From NCBI GenBank assembly GCA_023485545.1, contig JAMCZI010000032.1, positions 1 to 50,931 on the forward strand: a stretch of DNA of 50,931 bases, written 5' to 3'. The notes beneath the pieces were generated by a model. The model ran no database searches, was not told the origin of the DNA, and saw only the letters and a program-made list of their open reading frames with translations. Source of the stretch: Candidatus Martarchaeota archaeon (lineage in GTDB: Archaea > Micrarchaeota > Micrarchaeia > Micrarchaeales > Micrarchaeaceae). Made by a program: the position numbers and the translations under genes. This document shows, one piece after another, positions 18,835-28,144 of the stretch; the stretch's first letter is position 1; each line of letters starts with the position of its first letter.

Positions 18835-18921
18835 ATGGCATCGAAGAAAAAGTCAACTAAGAAAAAGGCCACAACAAAGAAGAAGGCAACAAACAAGAAA
18901 GGAAAGAGCAAGAAAAGGTAA
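18835..18921 (+). CDS. Lys/Thr/Ala-rich 28-aa basic microprotein
   Basis: Read from nucleotides: MASKKKSTKKKATTKKKATNKKGKSKKR*; AT-rich promoter-like upstream and hairpin terminator immediately downstream; absent from ORF track. Confidence 0.7.
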   Translation: MASKKKSTKKKATTKKKATNKKGKSKKR

Positions 18922-18922
18922 T

Positions 18923-18954
18923 GGAAAGGTTTTTACCTTTCCTATTTTCTTTTT
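18923..18954 (+). terminator. Hairpin plus T-run terminator
   Basis: GGAAAGG-ttttta-CCTTTCC followed by tattttctttttt. Confidence 0.65.
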
Positions 18955-18968
18955 TTATTTAATTTGAA

Positions 18969-20267
18969 TCAGAACGACATGCCGCCGAATTTTCTTTTGA
19001 GCGAGCGGTCGTTCTTCATCGAATTGAAGAGCTTCTTCATCTTGTTGAAGTCTGAAATCAACTGGTGGACGTCTTTTTCTTCCATGCCGCTGCCTTTTGC
19101 TATCCTTGCAACCCTTCCAGGCTGGTGGAGGAGGCGCTCGTTGCGCCTCTCTTCAGGAGTCATCGAGGATATTATTACCTTGTCCTTTTTGAGTTTCTCC
19201 TCGCCGCTGTCTATTACGTCCTTTGGCACATCTGAAGCGCCAAGCATGCCGAATATGTTTTTGAGCGGCCCCATCTTTGACATTGCCTTCAGTTGCGAAT
19301 AGAACGTTTCAAAATTCAACTCATTAACATCTACTTCTTCAGGATTTACATTGGCTTCGCTTATCGCCTCCTGCACCTTTTCGACGAGAGAGCCTATGTC
19401 AGGTATGCCGAGCAGGTTGCCGATGAACTTTTCGGAGTCGTACGGGGATATGTCCGACAGTTTCTCCCCGGTGGTTATGAACTTGACCTTGGCGCCAGAG
19501 GCATGCGCTGCGCTAAGCGCACCTCCACCCTTTCCAGAGCCGTCCATCTTCGTGACTATTATACCGTCTACACCCACTGCTTCCCTGAATCTTGCAGCCT
19601 GGTCTCCGGCTGTCTGGCCCATATCCGCGCTTATCACCAGCATTTTTGAATCGGGCTTGAACTCTGAGGTTATGCGCTTCGCCTCCTCTATGAGCTCCGA
19701 GTCGAGCGCATTTCTTCCAGCAGTATCGCACACTATAACTTGCTTTTCTGGGTACTTTGCCAACGCGTTGCGCACTATTTTAGCAGGATCTGCCTCTCCT
19801 TTCTCCCCGTAGAATGCAACGTTGGACGACTTTGCAAGACTTTCAAGCTGCTCGTAGGCAGCCGGACGCTGCGTGTCGCAGCATATGATCAGCGCGCCGA
19901 GGCCCCTATTCTGGTAGTACCGGGCTATTTTGGCAGCAGTAGTTGTTTTTCCGGCGCCGTAGAGCCCCAGAAGCATTATGCGCTGTTTTTCGAAAGTTGG
20001 AGAGTAAGACTCGCCCATCAGCTCAACTAGCCCTTCGTATACCATATTGGTGATGTAGTCGCGCGGCGCCACCCCTGCGGGGAGCTTGCTCTCCAGCACC
20101 TGGCGCTCGAGCTTTTTTGTGAATTCGAGGACGAGCTTTACGTTTACGTCAGATGAAAGGAGCGCCTTCTGGAGATCCTTGTTGAATTCGCGTATTGTCT
20201 TTGCGTCTATTATTGTGGCTCTTTTGAGCTTCGCAAGCGCCTGACGCAATCCTTCGCCCAGATCCAG
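18969..20267 (-). CDS. srp54: Signal recognition particle 54 kDa protein; likely CUG start
   Basis: GLYGAGKTTTAAKIARYYQ; DTAGRNALD; KMDGSGKGGGALSAA; in-frame upstream (M)DLGEGLRQALAKLKRA restores the conserved N-terminus; GGTGA-tgtt-CTG. Confidence 0.92.
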   Translation of the reverse strand: MDLGEGLRQALAKLKRATIIDAKTIREFNKDLQKALLSSDVNVKLVLEFTKKLERQVLESKLPAGVAPRDYITNMVYEGLVELMGESYSPTFEKQRIMLLGLYGAGKTTTAAKIARYYQNRGLGALIICCDTQRPAAYEQLESLAKSSNVAFYGEKGEADPAKIVRNALAKYPEKQVIVCDTAGRNALDSELIEEAKRITSEFKPDSKMLVISADMGQTAGDQAARFREAVGVDGIIVTKMDGSGKGGGALSAAHASGAKVKFITTGEKLSDISPYDSEKFIGNLLGIPDIGSLVEKVQEAISEANVNPEEVDVNELNFETFYSQLKAMSKMGPLKNIFGMLGASDVPKDVIDSGEEKLKKDKVIISSMTPEERRNERLLHQPGRVARIAKGSGMEEKDVHQLISDFNKMKKLFNSMKNDRSLKRKFGGMSF

Positions 20268-20419
20268 AACATCACCTACAAGGCAGAAATCGAAAACGCA
20301 TCCTGCTGTGAGAGCCGATTCGTTTTCAGCTTAATCCGTGTATGCATTTTTATTTTGTGCGCTTATATTTATATGCTTAGTGCGGGCCGTGTTACGGCGG
20401 CGCTCAGCAACGGTGGTGG

Positions 20420-21541
20420 TTGGTGAAGTTGGTAATTACACAGGCGAACCTTATACTCAAGGGTGGGGCGGAGGCTGTGGTGCTTGAGATTGCGAAGCAC
20501 TACGATGCTAAGATATACACAGCAGAATACGACAGGCATGGCACGTTCGATGAATACCGCGACGTCGACATCGAAGTTATAGGTAAGGGAGGAAGCAGCG
20601 GGAGTAGCAGGATGAAACAGGGAATTTCGTATGCTTCCGCGTTCTACAATTTCAAGGTAAAGGAGGACTATGACGTACTGAACGCGCATATAGCGCCGAG
20701 CCATTGGGCTAGCAATAGGAACGAAAGGGTGCTTTGGTACTGCCACACTCCGCTTAGGGAGATATACGACCTCTACAGTTACAGGATGGCGCTGAGGAAG
20801 CGCTACCAGAGGCCAGTGTACGCTGCGGGCGCCAGGATACTCAGGTCGATAGACAGGAGAATGGTGAAGAAGATTGACAGGATAGTTGCAAACAGCATGA
20901 ACACCGCCTCGAGGGTAGAAAAGTATTACGGGAGAAATGCTAACGCAGTGATAGGCGGCGGCGTGGACTACAAAGGATACAGGAACGACGGTTTCGGAAG
21001 GTATTTTTTCTACCCTTCCAGAATATCGCCAAACAAGAGGCAGGATTATGCCATCAGAGCGTTTGAGATATTCAGGAAGAAGCACAAGGGTTACCGCCTT
21101 ATAATTGCCGGGCAGGTATCAAAAGAAGAAGGGCACCAGAGGTATTACAAAAAGATAGTTGATGAAGCAAAGAGAGTCGGCGGAGTAGAGATACTGTCAA
21201 ATGTGGGGAGCCGAAAGATGCTGGAGCTGTATGCAGAGGCAAGATGCATCCTGTACACACCGATAAACGAGGATTATGGGCTCGTGCCGCTGGAGGGAAT
21301 GGCCAGTGGAAAGCCGGTCATAGCGGTTAACGAGGGAGGGCCGAAGGAAACAGTCGTTGATGGAAAAACTGGCTACCTTGTGAACAGCGAAGCAGAGATG
21401 GCTAACAGGATGGGCAGGATAGCGGACGACGAACGCTTGGCTGAAACGCTTGGAAAGCACGGAAGGAAAAGGGTAGTGTCAGAGTACTCATGGGCAAGGT
21501 TCTTTGAGAGATTTGACATCGAACTTTCAAAGGTGCGCTAG
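20420..21541 (+). CDS. Glycosyltransferase family 4 (group 1)
   Basis: NEDYGLVPLEGMASGKPVIAVNEGGPKETVVDGKTGYLV. Confidence 0.93.
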   Translation: MVKLVITQANLILKGGAEAVVLEIAKHYDAKIYTAEYDRHGTFDEYRDVDIEVIGKGGSSGSSRMKQGISYASAFYNFKVKEDYDVLNAHIAPSHWASNRNERVLWYCHTPLREIYDLYSYRMALRKRYQRPVYAAGARILRSIDRRMVKKIDRIVANSMNTASRVEKYYGRNANAVIGGGVDYKGYRNDGFGRYFFYPSRISPNKRQDYAIRAFEIFRKKHKGYRLIIAGQVSKEEGHQRYYKKIVDEAKRVGGVEILSNVGSRKMLELYAEARCILYTPINEDYGLVPLEGMASGKPVIAVNEGGPKETVVDGKTGYLVNSEAEMANRMGRIADDERLAETLGKHGRKRVVSEYSWARFFERFDIELSKVR

Positions 21542-21873
21542 CCCGTAAGCTCTATGACGTACTTTGATATTATGCCAGCGGCGTATTCGAGCACTTTTTT
21601 TATGTCGGCTTCCGTTTTGGCGCCGGTGCATATCATCTTGCCGTTCTTGAAAAGTATTATTGCAACGTGTGGGTTCTCTATCTTGAATATTGCTCCGGGA
21701 AACTGCTCCGGCTCGTAGTCAACGGCCTTTACGCCGCGGGACAGAGCATAGAGATCTATTACGGCGTGGACTTCTGCGCTGACAACTATGTTCTCTATGT
21801 GTATGTTTGGCTTTAGTATTGCTGCCGCTGCGCCCTTCTGCGGCTGTGCGGGTTGCTGCTTTTTGGATGCCGT
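21538..21873 (-). CDS. Single-repeat TATA-binding-protein-like protein (half-TBP); likely ACG start
   Basis: Read from nucleotides: (T/M)ASKKQQPAQPQKGAAAAILKPNIHIENIVVSAEVHAVIDLYALSRGVKAVDYEPEQFPGAIFKIENPHVAIILFKNGKMICTGAKTEADIKKVLEYAAGIISKYVIELTG*; YEPEQFPG and CTGAK are TBP hallmarks; no ATG/GTG/TTG upstream of the domain in frame, so missing from track. Confidence 0.85.
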   Translation of the reverse strand, partial: TASKKQQPAQPQKGAAAAILKPNIHIENIVVSAEVHAVIDLYALSRGVKAVDYEPEQFPGAIFKIENPHVAIILFKNGKMICTGAKTEADIKKVLEYAAGIISKYVIELTG

Positions 21874-21974
21874 ATAATCACTATAGAGTTTTAGAAAAGA
21901 AAAGCTTAAATAGGGCTATCTGCCCACCAACGCTATATATTTGTTTTATGCGATTAATGAAAACGTCGCGATGA

Positions 21975-23090
21975 GTGGTCATTTTGGTCAAGGAGGTTGT
22001 CATAGTTGGTGGAGGCACGTCAGGTCTCATACTCGCAAGGGAGTTGGGCAGGCGCGGCGTTGTGGCAACGGTGTTCGAATCCGAAAAAAAGGTAGGCATT
22101 AAGGCTGACAGGGCTTCGGGAATACTGTCAGCATCGGGGCTATCGAAGTTAGGGATAGATTTCTCGGATGCAATAGTAAACTCGTTATACGGGGCGTCGC
22201 TGCACGCAGGCAGGCGGTCGTTGCATGTCAGAGCAGAAAAGGTGCAGGCATATGTGCTTGACAGGATAAAGCTCGCAGAAATATGCTCGCGCGAAGCAGT
22301 CGATGCTGGTGCCAAGGTAGTCACTGGAAAGAGAATTGGCCCTAAGGAGCTCGAGCAGTTCTCTTCAGAGGGTAAAATAATAGTTGGGGCTGACGGCGGG
22401 CTTTCAGCAGTTGCAAGATGGGCAAAATTTCCTCCAATAGAGGACCATGTGCTCACTTTCAAGGCTTTATTTGAGAAGTCAGAGCGACTAATTGAGGATG
22501 AGGTCGATCTTTTTTTCTCTGAGCGCTTCGCCAGCGGGTTCTTCGGATGGGCAGTCCCATATGGCAAGGGCACAGTGGAACTCGGAATAGGGACGAGAAG
22601 CGGCTCGTGGAACAGCGCGGAGGCGTTCAGAAGAATGCTCAAAGAGGCTTCCGTTAGGGAAGCGGTAGGCGAAGGGAAGATGGCCGATTCAAAGGCCAGC
22701 ATTATACCAATAGGCACACGCAGCGTCACCGCAAAAGGGAATGTGTTGCTTGTCGGCGATGCAGCAGGGCAGGTGAAGGCGACGACTGGCGGCGGCATAA
22801 TATTCGGCGGTGCTTGCGCGATGGTCGCTGCAAAATCCATATCAAGGTACATTGACAACGGCGAGCCGCTGGAGCGCTACGACAGAATGTGGAGGAAGCT
22901 TTATGGGAACGACCTTTCAATGCACAGAATTATACATGCTTATTATTCCAGGGCTGGAGAAGCGGGTGTTGAAAAGCTGTTATGGCTGCTCAATATATTA
23001 GGAATGGAAAACTTCCTCTCAAAATATGGCGATATGGACAGGCCAAGCGTGATGGTAAAAAGGTTTTTCCTAAGGAATCTGGCGGACTAG
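21975..23090 (+). CDS. Geranylgeranyl reductase family FAD-dependent oxidoreductase
   Basis: VVIVGGGTSGLILARELGRRG; NVLLVGDAAGQVKATTGGGIIFGG. Confidence 0.9.
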   Translation: MVILVKEVVIVGGGTSGLILARELGRRGVVATVFESEKKVGIKADRASGILSASGLSKLGIDFSDAIVNSLYGASLHAGRRSLHVRAEKVQAYVLDRIKLAEICSREAVDAGAKVVTGKRIGPKELEQFSSEGKIIVGADGGLSAVARWAKFPPIEDHVLTFKALFEKSERLIEDEVDLFFSERFASGFFGWAVPYGKGTVELGIGTRSGSWNSAEAFRRMLKEASVREAVGEGKMADSKASIIPIGTRSVTAKGNVLLVGDAAGQVKATTGGGIIFGGACAMVAAKSISRYIDNGEPLERYDRMWRKLYGNDLSMHRIIHAYYSRAGEAGVEKLLWLLNILGMENFLSKYGDMDRPSVMVKRFFLRNLAD

Positions 23091-23133
23091 TAGTTTCGCA
23101 TGGTATTTTAAGTTTTATTGTAATACACATTAG

Positions 23134-23598
23134 ATGGTAGCTGGGAAGAAAAGGGCAAGTAAGTCAAAGCTGCGCACTGCCAAGAAACGTGACAGGCCAG
23201 TTCATACGTATAAGGTAGTGTGGGCAGGTGCCCTCTTTGGATTCTTGCTGATGCTTTTCGTTGGATGGATGCCGTTCATAGGGCCGTTGATGATAGGGCT
23301 TGCCATAGGCTTTCTTGTAAAGAAAGCTGGGTGGAGTTTCTTCGCAGGCTTTTCCGCCGGAGTAATAGGTACGATAGTACTAGCATTGTGGTCGCTTCTT
23401 ATCGGAATGTCTTTTGCGCCAATGTTTCTTTCGGCGTCGGCGCTGGTCGGGCTTGTGTTTGGACTTCCGATAATATACGGATTCCTAATAATGAGCTTCA
23501 TCAGTGCGCTTATAGGAGGGACCGCAGGAGCCCTCGGTGCGTTTTTCTCTGCGGCAAGCGTCTGGAATTACAGGAATGACGACGCAAGCGCCGCGTAA
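23134..23598 (+). CDS. Small multi-TM membrane protein with basic N-terminus
   Basis: MVAGKKRASKSKLRTAKKRDRP followed by several Gly-rich TM helices. Confidence 0.75.
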   Translation: MVAGKKRASKSKLRTAKKRDRPVHTYKVVWAGALFGFLLMLFVGWMPFIGPLMIGLAIGFLVKKAGWSFFAGFSAGVIGTIVLALWSLLIGMSFAPMFLSASALVGLVFGLPIIYGFLIMSFISALIGGTAGALGAFFSAASVWNYRNDDASAA

Positions 23599-24947
23599 TG
23601 GAGCACCGGCGTTGGATATATGCCAAGCGCCACCACAGAAAATAAGGATATGATGACAACCGCAAGCGTTGTGCGGCTCATGTTGAGCTTTCTGGCCTCC
23701 TTCTCTGTAAACATGAAGCCCATTAGACGTATGTAGTAGTATATCGATATCAGGCTGTTTATTATGCCAATAACTGCGAGATATACCATCCCGCTGCTCA
23801 CCGCAGATGAAAACAGGAAAAGCTTCCCATCGAATCCGATCAGCGGCGGTATGCCTGCCATTGAAAGCATTATTAGGGAAAGTGAGACCGCGGCAAACTT
23901 GTTCCTGTAGAACAATCCTGAATACTCCCTGTATGTCTTTATGTTATCCGATTCAAGCATTGCAACTATCGCGAATGCCCCTATTATCATGAATGTGTGC
24001 GCAAATATCTGGAACATGCTAGACTCGAGACCGAACGCAGTGCCAACCGCCAGCCCTATAGTTATGTAGCCAGCCTGCGATATTGCTGAATAGGCAAACA
24101 TGCGCTTTACATTATCCTGAACAAGGGCTATTATGTTCCCGAAGAACATTGTTATTATTGAAAGCAGCGCGAATATGCCGGAGAACTCCGAGCGGTATGC
24201 GGAGAGCATGACGAAGAAAACCTCGAATATTACAACGAACGCCACTTTTTTGTTAACTCCCGCAAGCAGCGCTGTGACATCCGTAGATGAACCTTCATAG
24301 ACATCTGGCACCCATAAATTAAATGGGAACAGCGACGCTTCAAACGAGAGGGCGACAGCGAAAAGTATTGATACCAGGAGCGCTATCCCCGTCAGCAAGC
24401 CGGGCTGCATGGGAGCTATGGAGAGAGAGGGGTTGCCCTGCAGGATAAGGGCCATGGCGAAAGTGAAGATAGAAACAGAAAGCCCTCCGAGTATGAAGAA
24501 CTTTGTCGCCGCTTCCACCCTCTTTTTGCCCCCTGAGAGTATTAGGAAGGACGTTGAGATTGATATTAGCTCCAGCGCCAGGATTAGTTCGATCAGTGAC
24601 GTGCCGGATATTATCAATATTATGCCGGCAGATATAAACCCGGAGAGCATGGCGAAACGTCCAAACTTGTCGGGATGCGATGAGGAAAGCAAGGTAACCA
24701 TCAACAGCGCGGCTCCGAAAAGCATCATGAAGAACGACGTGAATGGAGTTATGTACATGAGGCCCAGGCGGAGAGGGGACGTTGCAAACTCGAGGAAGAT
24801 CACGCCTTCTGCGGAAAGAGCTGCGAACAGAGCGCCGACAGCATATGCGGCGGCCTTGTCATTCCTGTAGAATATGTCCGCCAACCCCACCAAAACGACT
24901 GCGGCGGCTGTGGCGAGTGGAAGCAATCCATATATCTGCGGCAGCAT
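23568..24947 (-). CDS. nuoN: NADH-quinone oxidoreductase subunit N
   Basis: Proton-translocating antiporter-type subunit; last gene of the HIJKLMN operon. Confidence 0.93.
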   Translation of the reverse strand: MLPQIYGLLPLATAAAVVLVGLADIFYRNDKAAAYAVGALFAALSAEGVIFLEFATSPLRLGLMYITPFTSFFMMLFGAALLMVTLLSSSHPDKFGRFAMLSGFISAGIILIISGTSLIELILALELISISTSFLILSGGKKRVEAATKFFILGGLSVSIFTFAMALILQGNPSLSIAPMQPGLLTGIALLVSILFAVALSFEASLFPFNLWVPDVYEGSSTDVTALLAGVNKKVAFVVIFEVFFVMLSAYRSEFSGIFALLSIITMFFGNIIALVQDNVKRMFAYSAISQAGYITIGLAVGTAFGLESSMFQIFAHTFMIIGAFAIVAMLESDNIKTYREYSGLFYRNKFAAVSLSLIMLSMAGIPPLIGFDGKLFLFSSAVSSGMVYLAVIGIINSLISIYYYIRLMGFMFTEKEARKLNMSRTTLAVVIISLFSVVALGIYPTPVLHYAALASSFL

Positions 24948-26405
24948 TTACAAGACCTTTAGAAGATTTATTGCATTTAATATTAAGAAAGGCAGGGAAC
25001 CTATTATGAATATCGAACCCGCAAGGACCACATACGAGAATTTCTGTGATGCACCTATATTGAATTCGTGTGGGGAGCCAGTGCCGTGCGAAAAGAAAGA
25101 TTTTTCGACGAAGAAATATAGGTATGCGCCAATCAGTATTATTGCAGCCAAGGGTATTAGGCCATAAAGCCCGAAGGCTCCAAATGCCCCTATGAATATC
25201 AGGAGGTCGGCTATGAATCCTGCTGTCAACGGCATGCCGGTTATCCCGAGTATTATGATTAGGAACATGTATGCCGGCACCTGTGCGCTGCGCCCTATGC
25301 CATTAAGAAGAGCAAGATTGCGCTCGCCGAACATCATTTCAATTGAACCGACTACAAGGAAGGCGAGGGCTATTGTTATGCCGTGCGCAAGCATGCCGAA
25401 TACTGCGCCGTATATCCCTATCTGGTCAAGTGAGGCTATGCCAACCAGTATTATCCCCATTTCAGCCATGCTCGTATATGCAAGCACCTTCTTCAGATCG
25501 GTCTGCCGCATTGCGACGAAAGCTGCATAAAACGTTGATATCGAGGCTAGGACGAAAACGTAAATGGAGTAATTTTTCGCTATTGGCAGCATCAGGAAAA
25601 GCAGCAGCATTCCGTATGCTCCGAATTTTGACAGGACTCCAGATATCAGCATGGATCCCTCTGTTGAAGCGTCCGCATATGCGTCCGCCATCCACGAATG
25701 CAGCGGAAAGATGGGCATCTTTATCATGAAGGCGACCAAGAGCAGGGCGAATATCGCAGTTTGAATCCCATCAGGTATGGATGAGGCGTTTGCTATCAGA
25801 TAAGGTATGCTGAAGCTGTGCAGCCCTGAAACTGCAGGAGAGTAGTAGTACAGCATTATTATACCGAGCAGCAGCAGGACGCTTGCTGCGAAAGAGTATA
25901 CGAGGAACTTCATCCCTGACCTTCTGCGGCCGCCTGTGCCGAGTGCGGATATCATGAAGTATGTGGCGATGACCCCTATGTCCCAAAAGATGAAGAACAT
26001 GAGAAGGTTGCCCGAAAGGAATAGCCCAGTCGCGGCTACTTGGAATAGGAGAAGAAGCGAAACGGAACCCTTGTATTTGAGCCCCTTGACATTCCCGCCA
26101 ACTGCAGCCGCGAAGAACACTATAGCGGACATGAGCAACAGGACTACTGATATTGGGTATGCGTACAGGCTGAAACCTATGTTTAGCTGGGGTATGTAAG
26201 TTACGCCCTCGGCGGCCGGCCTGCCAGACGATAGAAAAGATGAGAGGATTAGAATTGATATCAGGAGTGACACGGACGTAGACGCTATGCCTGCGCTTTT
26301 TGAGCGGCGCTGGCCAAGCACCAGCGTCGCCATGAGCCCCGCTACTGGAACCGCAAAGGCGAGTATGAGCAATGCCTGTATCACTTCCATGCAAGTTTCA
26401 CCCAA
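24948..26405 (-). CDS. nuoM: NADH-quinone oxidoreductase subunit M
   Basis: KMPIFPLHSWMADAYADASTEGSMLISGVLSKFGAYG. Confidence 0.95.
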   Translation of the reverse strand: MGETCMEVIQALLILAFAVPVAGLMATLVLGQRRSKSAGIASTSVSLLISILILSSFLSSGRPAAEGVTYIPQLNIGFSLYAYPISVVLLLMSAIVFFAAAVGGNVKGLKYKGSVSLLLLFQVAATGLFLSGNLLMFFIFWDIGVIATYFMISALGTGGRRRSGMKFLVYSFAASVLLLLGIIMLYYYSPAVSGLHSFSIPYLIANASSIPDGIQTAIFALLLVAFMIKMPIFPLHSWMADAYADASTEGSMLISGVLSKFGAYGMLLLFLMLPIAKNYSIYVFVLASISTFYAAFVAMRQTDLKKVLAYTSMAEMGIILVGIASLDQIGIYGAVFGMLAHGITIALAFLVVGSIEMMFGERNLALLNGIGRSAQVPAYMFLIIILGITGMPLTAGFIADLLIFIGAFGAFGLYGLIPLAAIILIGAYLYFFVEKSFFSHGTGSPHEFNIGASQKFSYVVLAGSIFIIGSLPFLILNAINLLKVL

Positions 26406-28140
26406 ATATTATGAACAAAGCGATTATGCCGAGCACAAACACCAGCGCGTAAAGCCTCAGCTGCCCATTCTCTATGCGCCTTCCAGCAGAGCCGAAATAC
26501 TTGAATGCGTCTCCTGCGTCTTCGAATATGTCATCTATCGCAGTGTTCAGCCCTGAGATTGCGTAGCCTGCCGCGTAGAATGACTTTGCTATAACCGAAT
26601 ACGCCGAATTTGTGTATGGATTGTTGAACGCCAGCTTGTGCAAGCGCGTGTATGGTATCCGCTCCGGATTCTTCCTATATATCACGTATGCGGCAGCAAA
26701 TCCTGCTATCACCATCACTGATTCCAGCATTGCGCCGATAGCGCTTACGCCAAGCGGGTGCAGACTTAGGTATCCGGGAAGTGCTATAAAGGCATAGCCC
26801 CCAGCCACCACTGCAACTGCCAGTATCGCTTCTGGAACTAGCATTGAGAGCGGTATGTGAGAGTATCTTGCCTTTGATAGCGACGCGTGCTCAGGAGCCC
26901 TCATTGGTATGAAGAGCCACCTGAATATGTAGGCGCTGCTTGCAATGTCTATTACCAGAAGGAGTATGTAGACAGGTATGCTCACCGCCGATTCAACTGC
27001 GAACTTTCCGAAGAATCCGCTAAGCGGGAATATGCCTGCCAGTGAGACCGCTGCTATCGCGTTTGACACGAAAAGCATCCTGTTGGCTCCAGATCCGTAA
27101 CTGTTGAAAATTTCAGTGTCCTCATCGTTGGCGCGCATTATCGAGCCAGCGCCCATGAATATTGCGGCCTTGTAGAACGCTTGCACAAGGAAGAGCAGCA
27201 TGGCGGCAGCGAGCGCGTTGAAGCCAAGTGCTATGAACATCAGTCCGAGGTCCTCAATTGTCGAATATGCAAGCACCCTCTTTATGTGATGCTCTGTAAG
27301 CGCGTTAGACGCCCCCAGCACCACTGTCACTATGCCTACGGCTACAAGAACAGGTCCAAGACCCGCCTTTATGAACAGGGGAAGCAGTACGGCAACAAGG
27401 AATACTCCAGCCTTTACCATCGTAGATGAATGCAAGAACGCCGAGACGGGGGTTGGACCCTCCATCGCGTCGGCGAGCCATTCATGGAACGGAAACTGTG
27501 CGGACTTTGTGAACACGCCTATCAGCACCAGGGACATCGAAACCGTGATTGCGGAAGAATATGGCGCAGAGAGTATTGAGGAGAAATTAAAAGTATGGTA
27601 TGATGACCATAGGATTATCATGGCCATCAGTATCGCTATGTCCCCGATTATTATGGTGGTTATGGATTTCCTTGCGGCGCGTGGCACCTTTTCCTTCCAG
27701 TGCCAGAACCCTATCAGTAAGTAACTCGTAACCCCGAGCAATTCCCACCCTATGAACATCGTGACGAAATTCGCGGATATGGCAAAGAGCATCATAGCAG
27801 CCATAAACACCAGAAGCTCGAAAAAGAACCTTCCGCGCTGGCTTGGAACCTCTATGTAGCCTACAGAATACCAGCATATGAGCGTTCCGATGCCCGACAC
27901 GATTAGTAGGAGCAGCATATTCAGCGGCGCAGTGGTAAACGACAGGTGCACCGTGTATGAGCCGATGCTGAACCATGCTACTTCGCTGTGCAATGAATGA
28001 TTGTAGAGCAGAAGAATTGACAGGGCAAATGAGATTGCCGCCGCAAAAGTTGCAACGTAGCCGGTAAGCCTACGGCTGCCCGTCACCAACGCCAGAAAAG
28101 CGGCGATTATTACTGGAATCAGAGCCATTACCGGAAGCAA
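26398..28140 (-). CDS. nuoL: NADH-quinone oxidoreductase subunit L
   Basis: FTKSAQFPFHEWLADAMEGPTPVSAFLHSSTMVKAGVFL. Confidence 0.96.
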   Translation of the reverse strand: MLPVMALIPVIIAAFLALVTGSRRLTGYVATFAAAISFALSILLLYNHSLHSEVAWFSIGSYTVHLSFTTAPLNMLLLLIVSGIGTLICWYSVGYIEVPSQRGRFFFELLVFMAAMMLFAISANFVTMFIGWELLGVTSYLLIGFWHWKEKVPRAARKSITTIIIGDIAILMAMIILWSSYHTFNFSSILSAPYSSAITVSMSLVLIGVFTKSAQFPFHEWLADAMEGPTPVSAFLHSSTMVKAGVFLVAVLLPLFIKAGLGPVLVAVGIVTVVLGASNALTEHHIKRVLAYSTIEDLGLMFIALGFNALAAAMLLFLVQAFYKAAIFMGAGSIMRANDEDTEIFNSYGSGANRMLFVSNAIAAVSLAGIFPLSGFFGKFAVESAVSIPVYILLLVIDIASSAYIFRWLFIPMRAPEHASLSKARYSHIPLSMLVPEAILAVAVVAGGYAFIALPGYLSLHPLGVSAIGAMLESVMVIAGFAAAYVIYRKNPERIPYTRLHKLAFNNPYTNSAYSVIAKSFYAAGYAISGLNTAIDDIFEDAGDAFKYFGSAGRRIENGQLRLYALVFVLGIIALFIIFG

Positions 28141-28144
28141 ACAC

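Noticed and set aside
20369-21085. 238-aa minus-strand ORF
   Set aside because: Antisense to the GT4 glycosyltransferase
21871-21960. Half-TBP as a frameshifted full-length TBP
   Set aside because: Only ~100 nt lie upstream before the divergent gene, too short for a first repeat, and no TBP-like motif is readable there in other frames
21881-22858. 325-aa minus-strand ORF
   Set aside because: Antisense shadow of the geranylgeranyl reductase family gene; Ser/Pro/Thr-rich low-complexity translation
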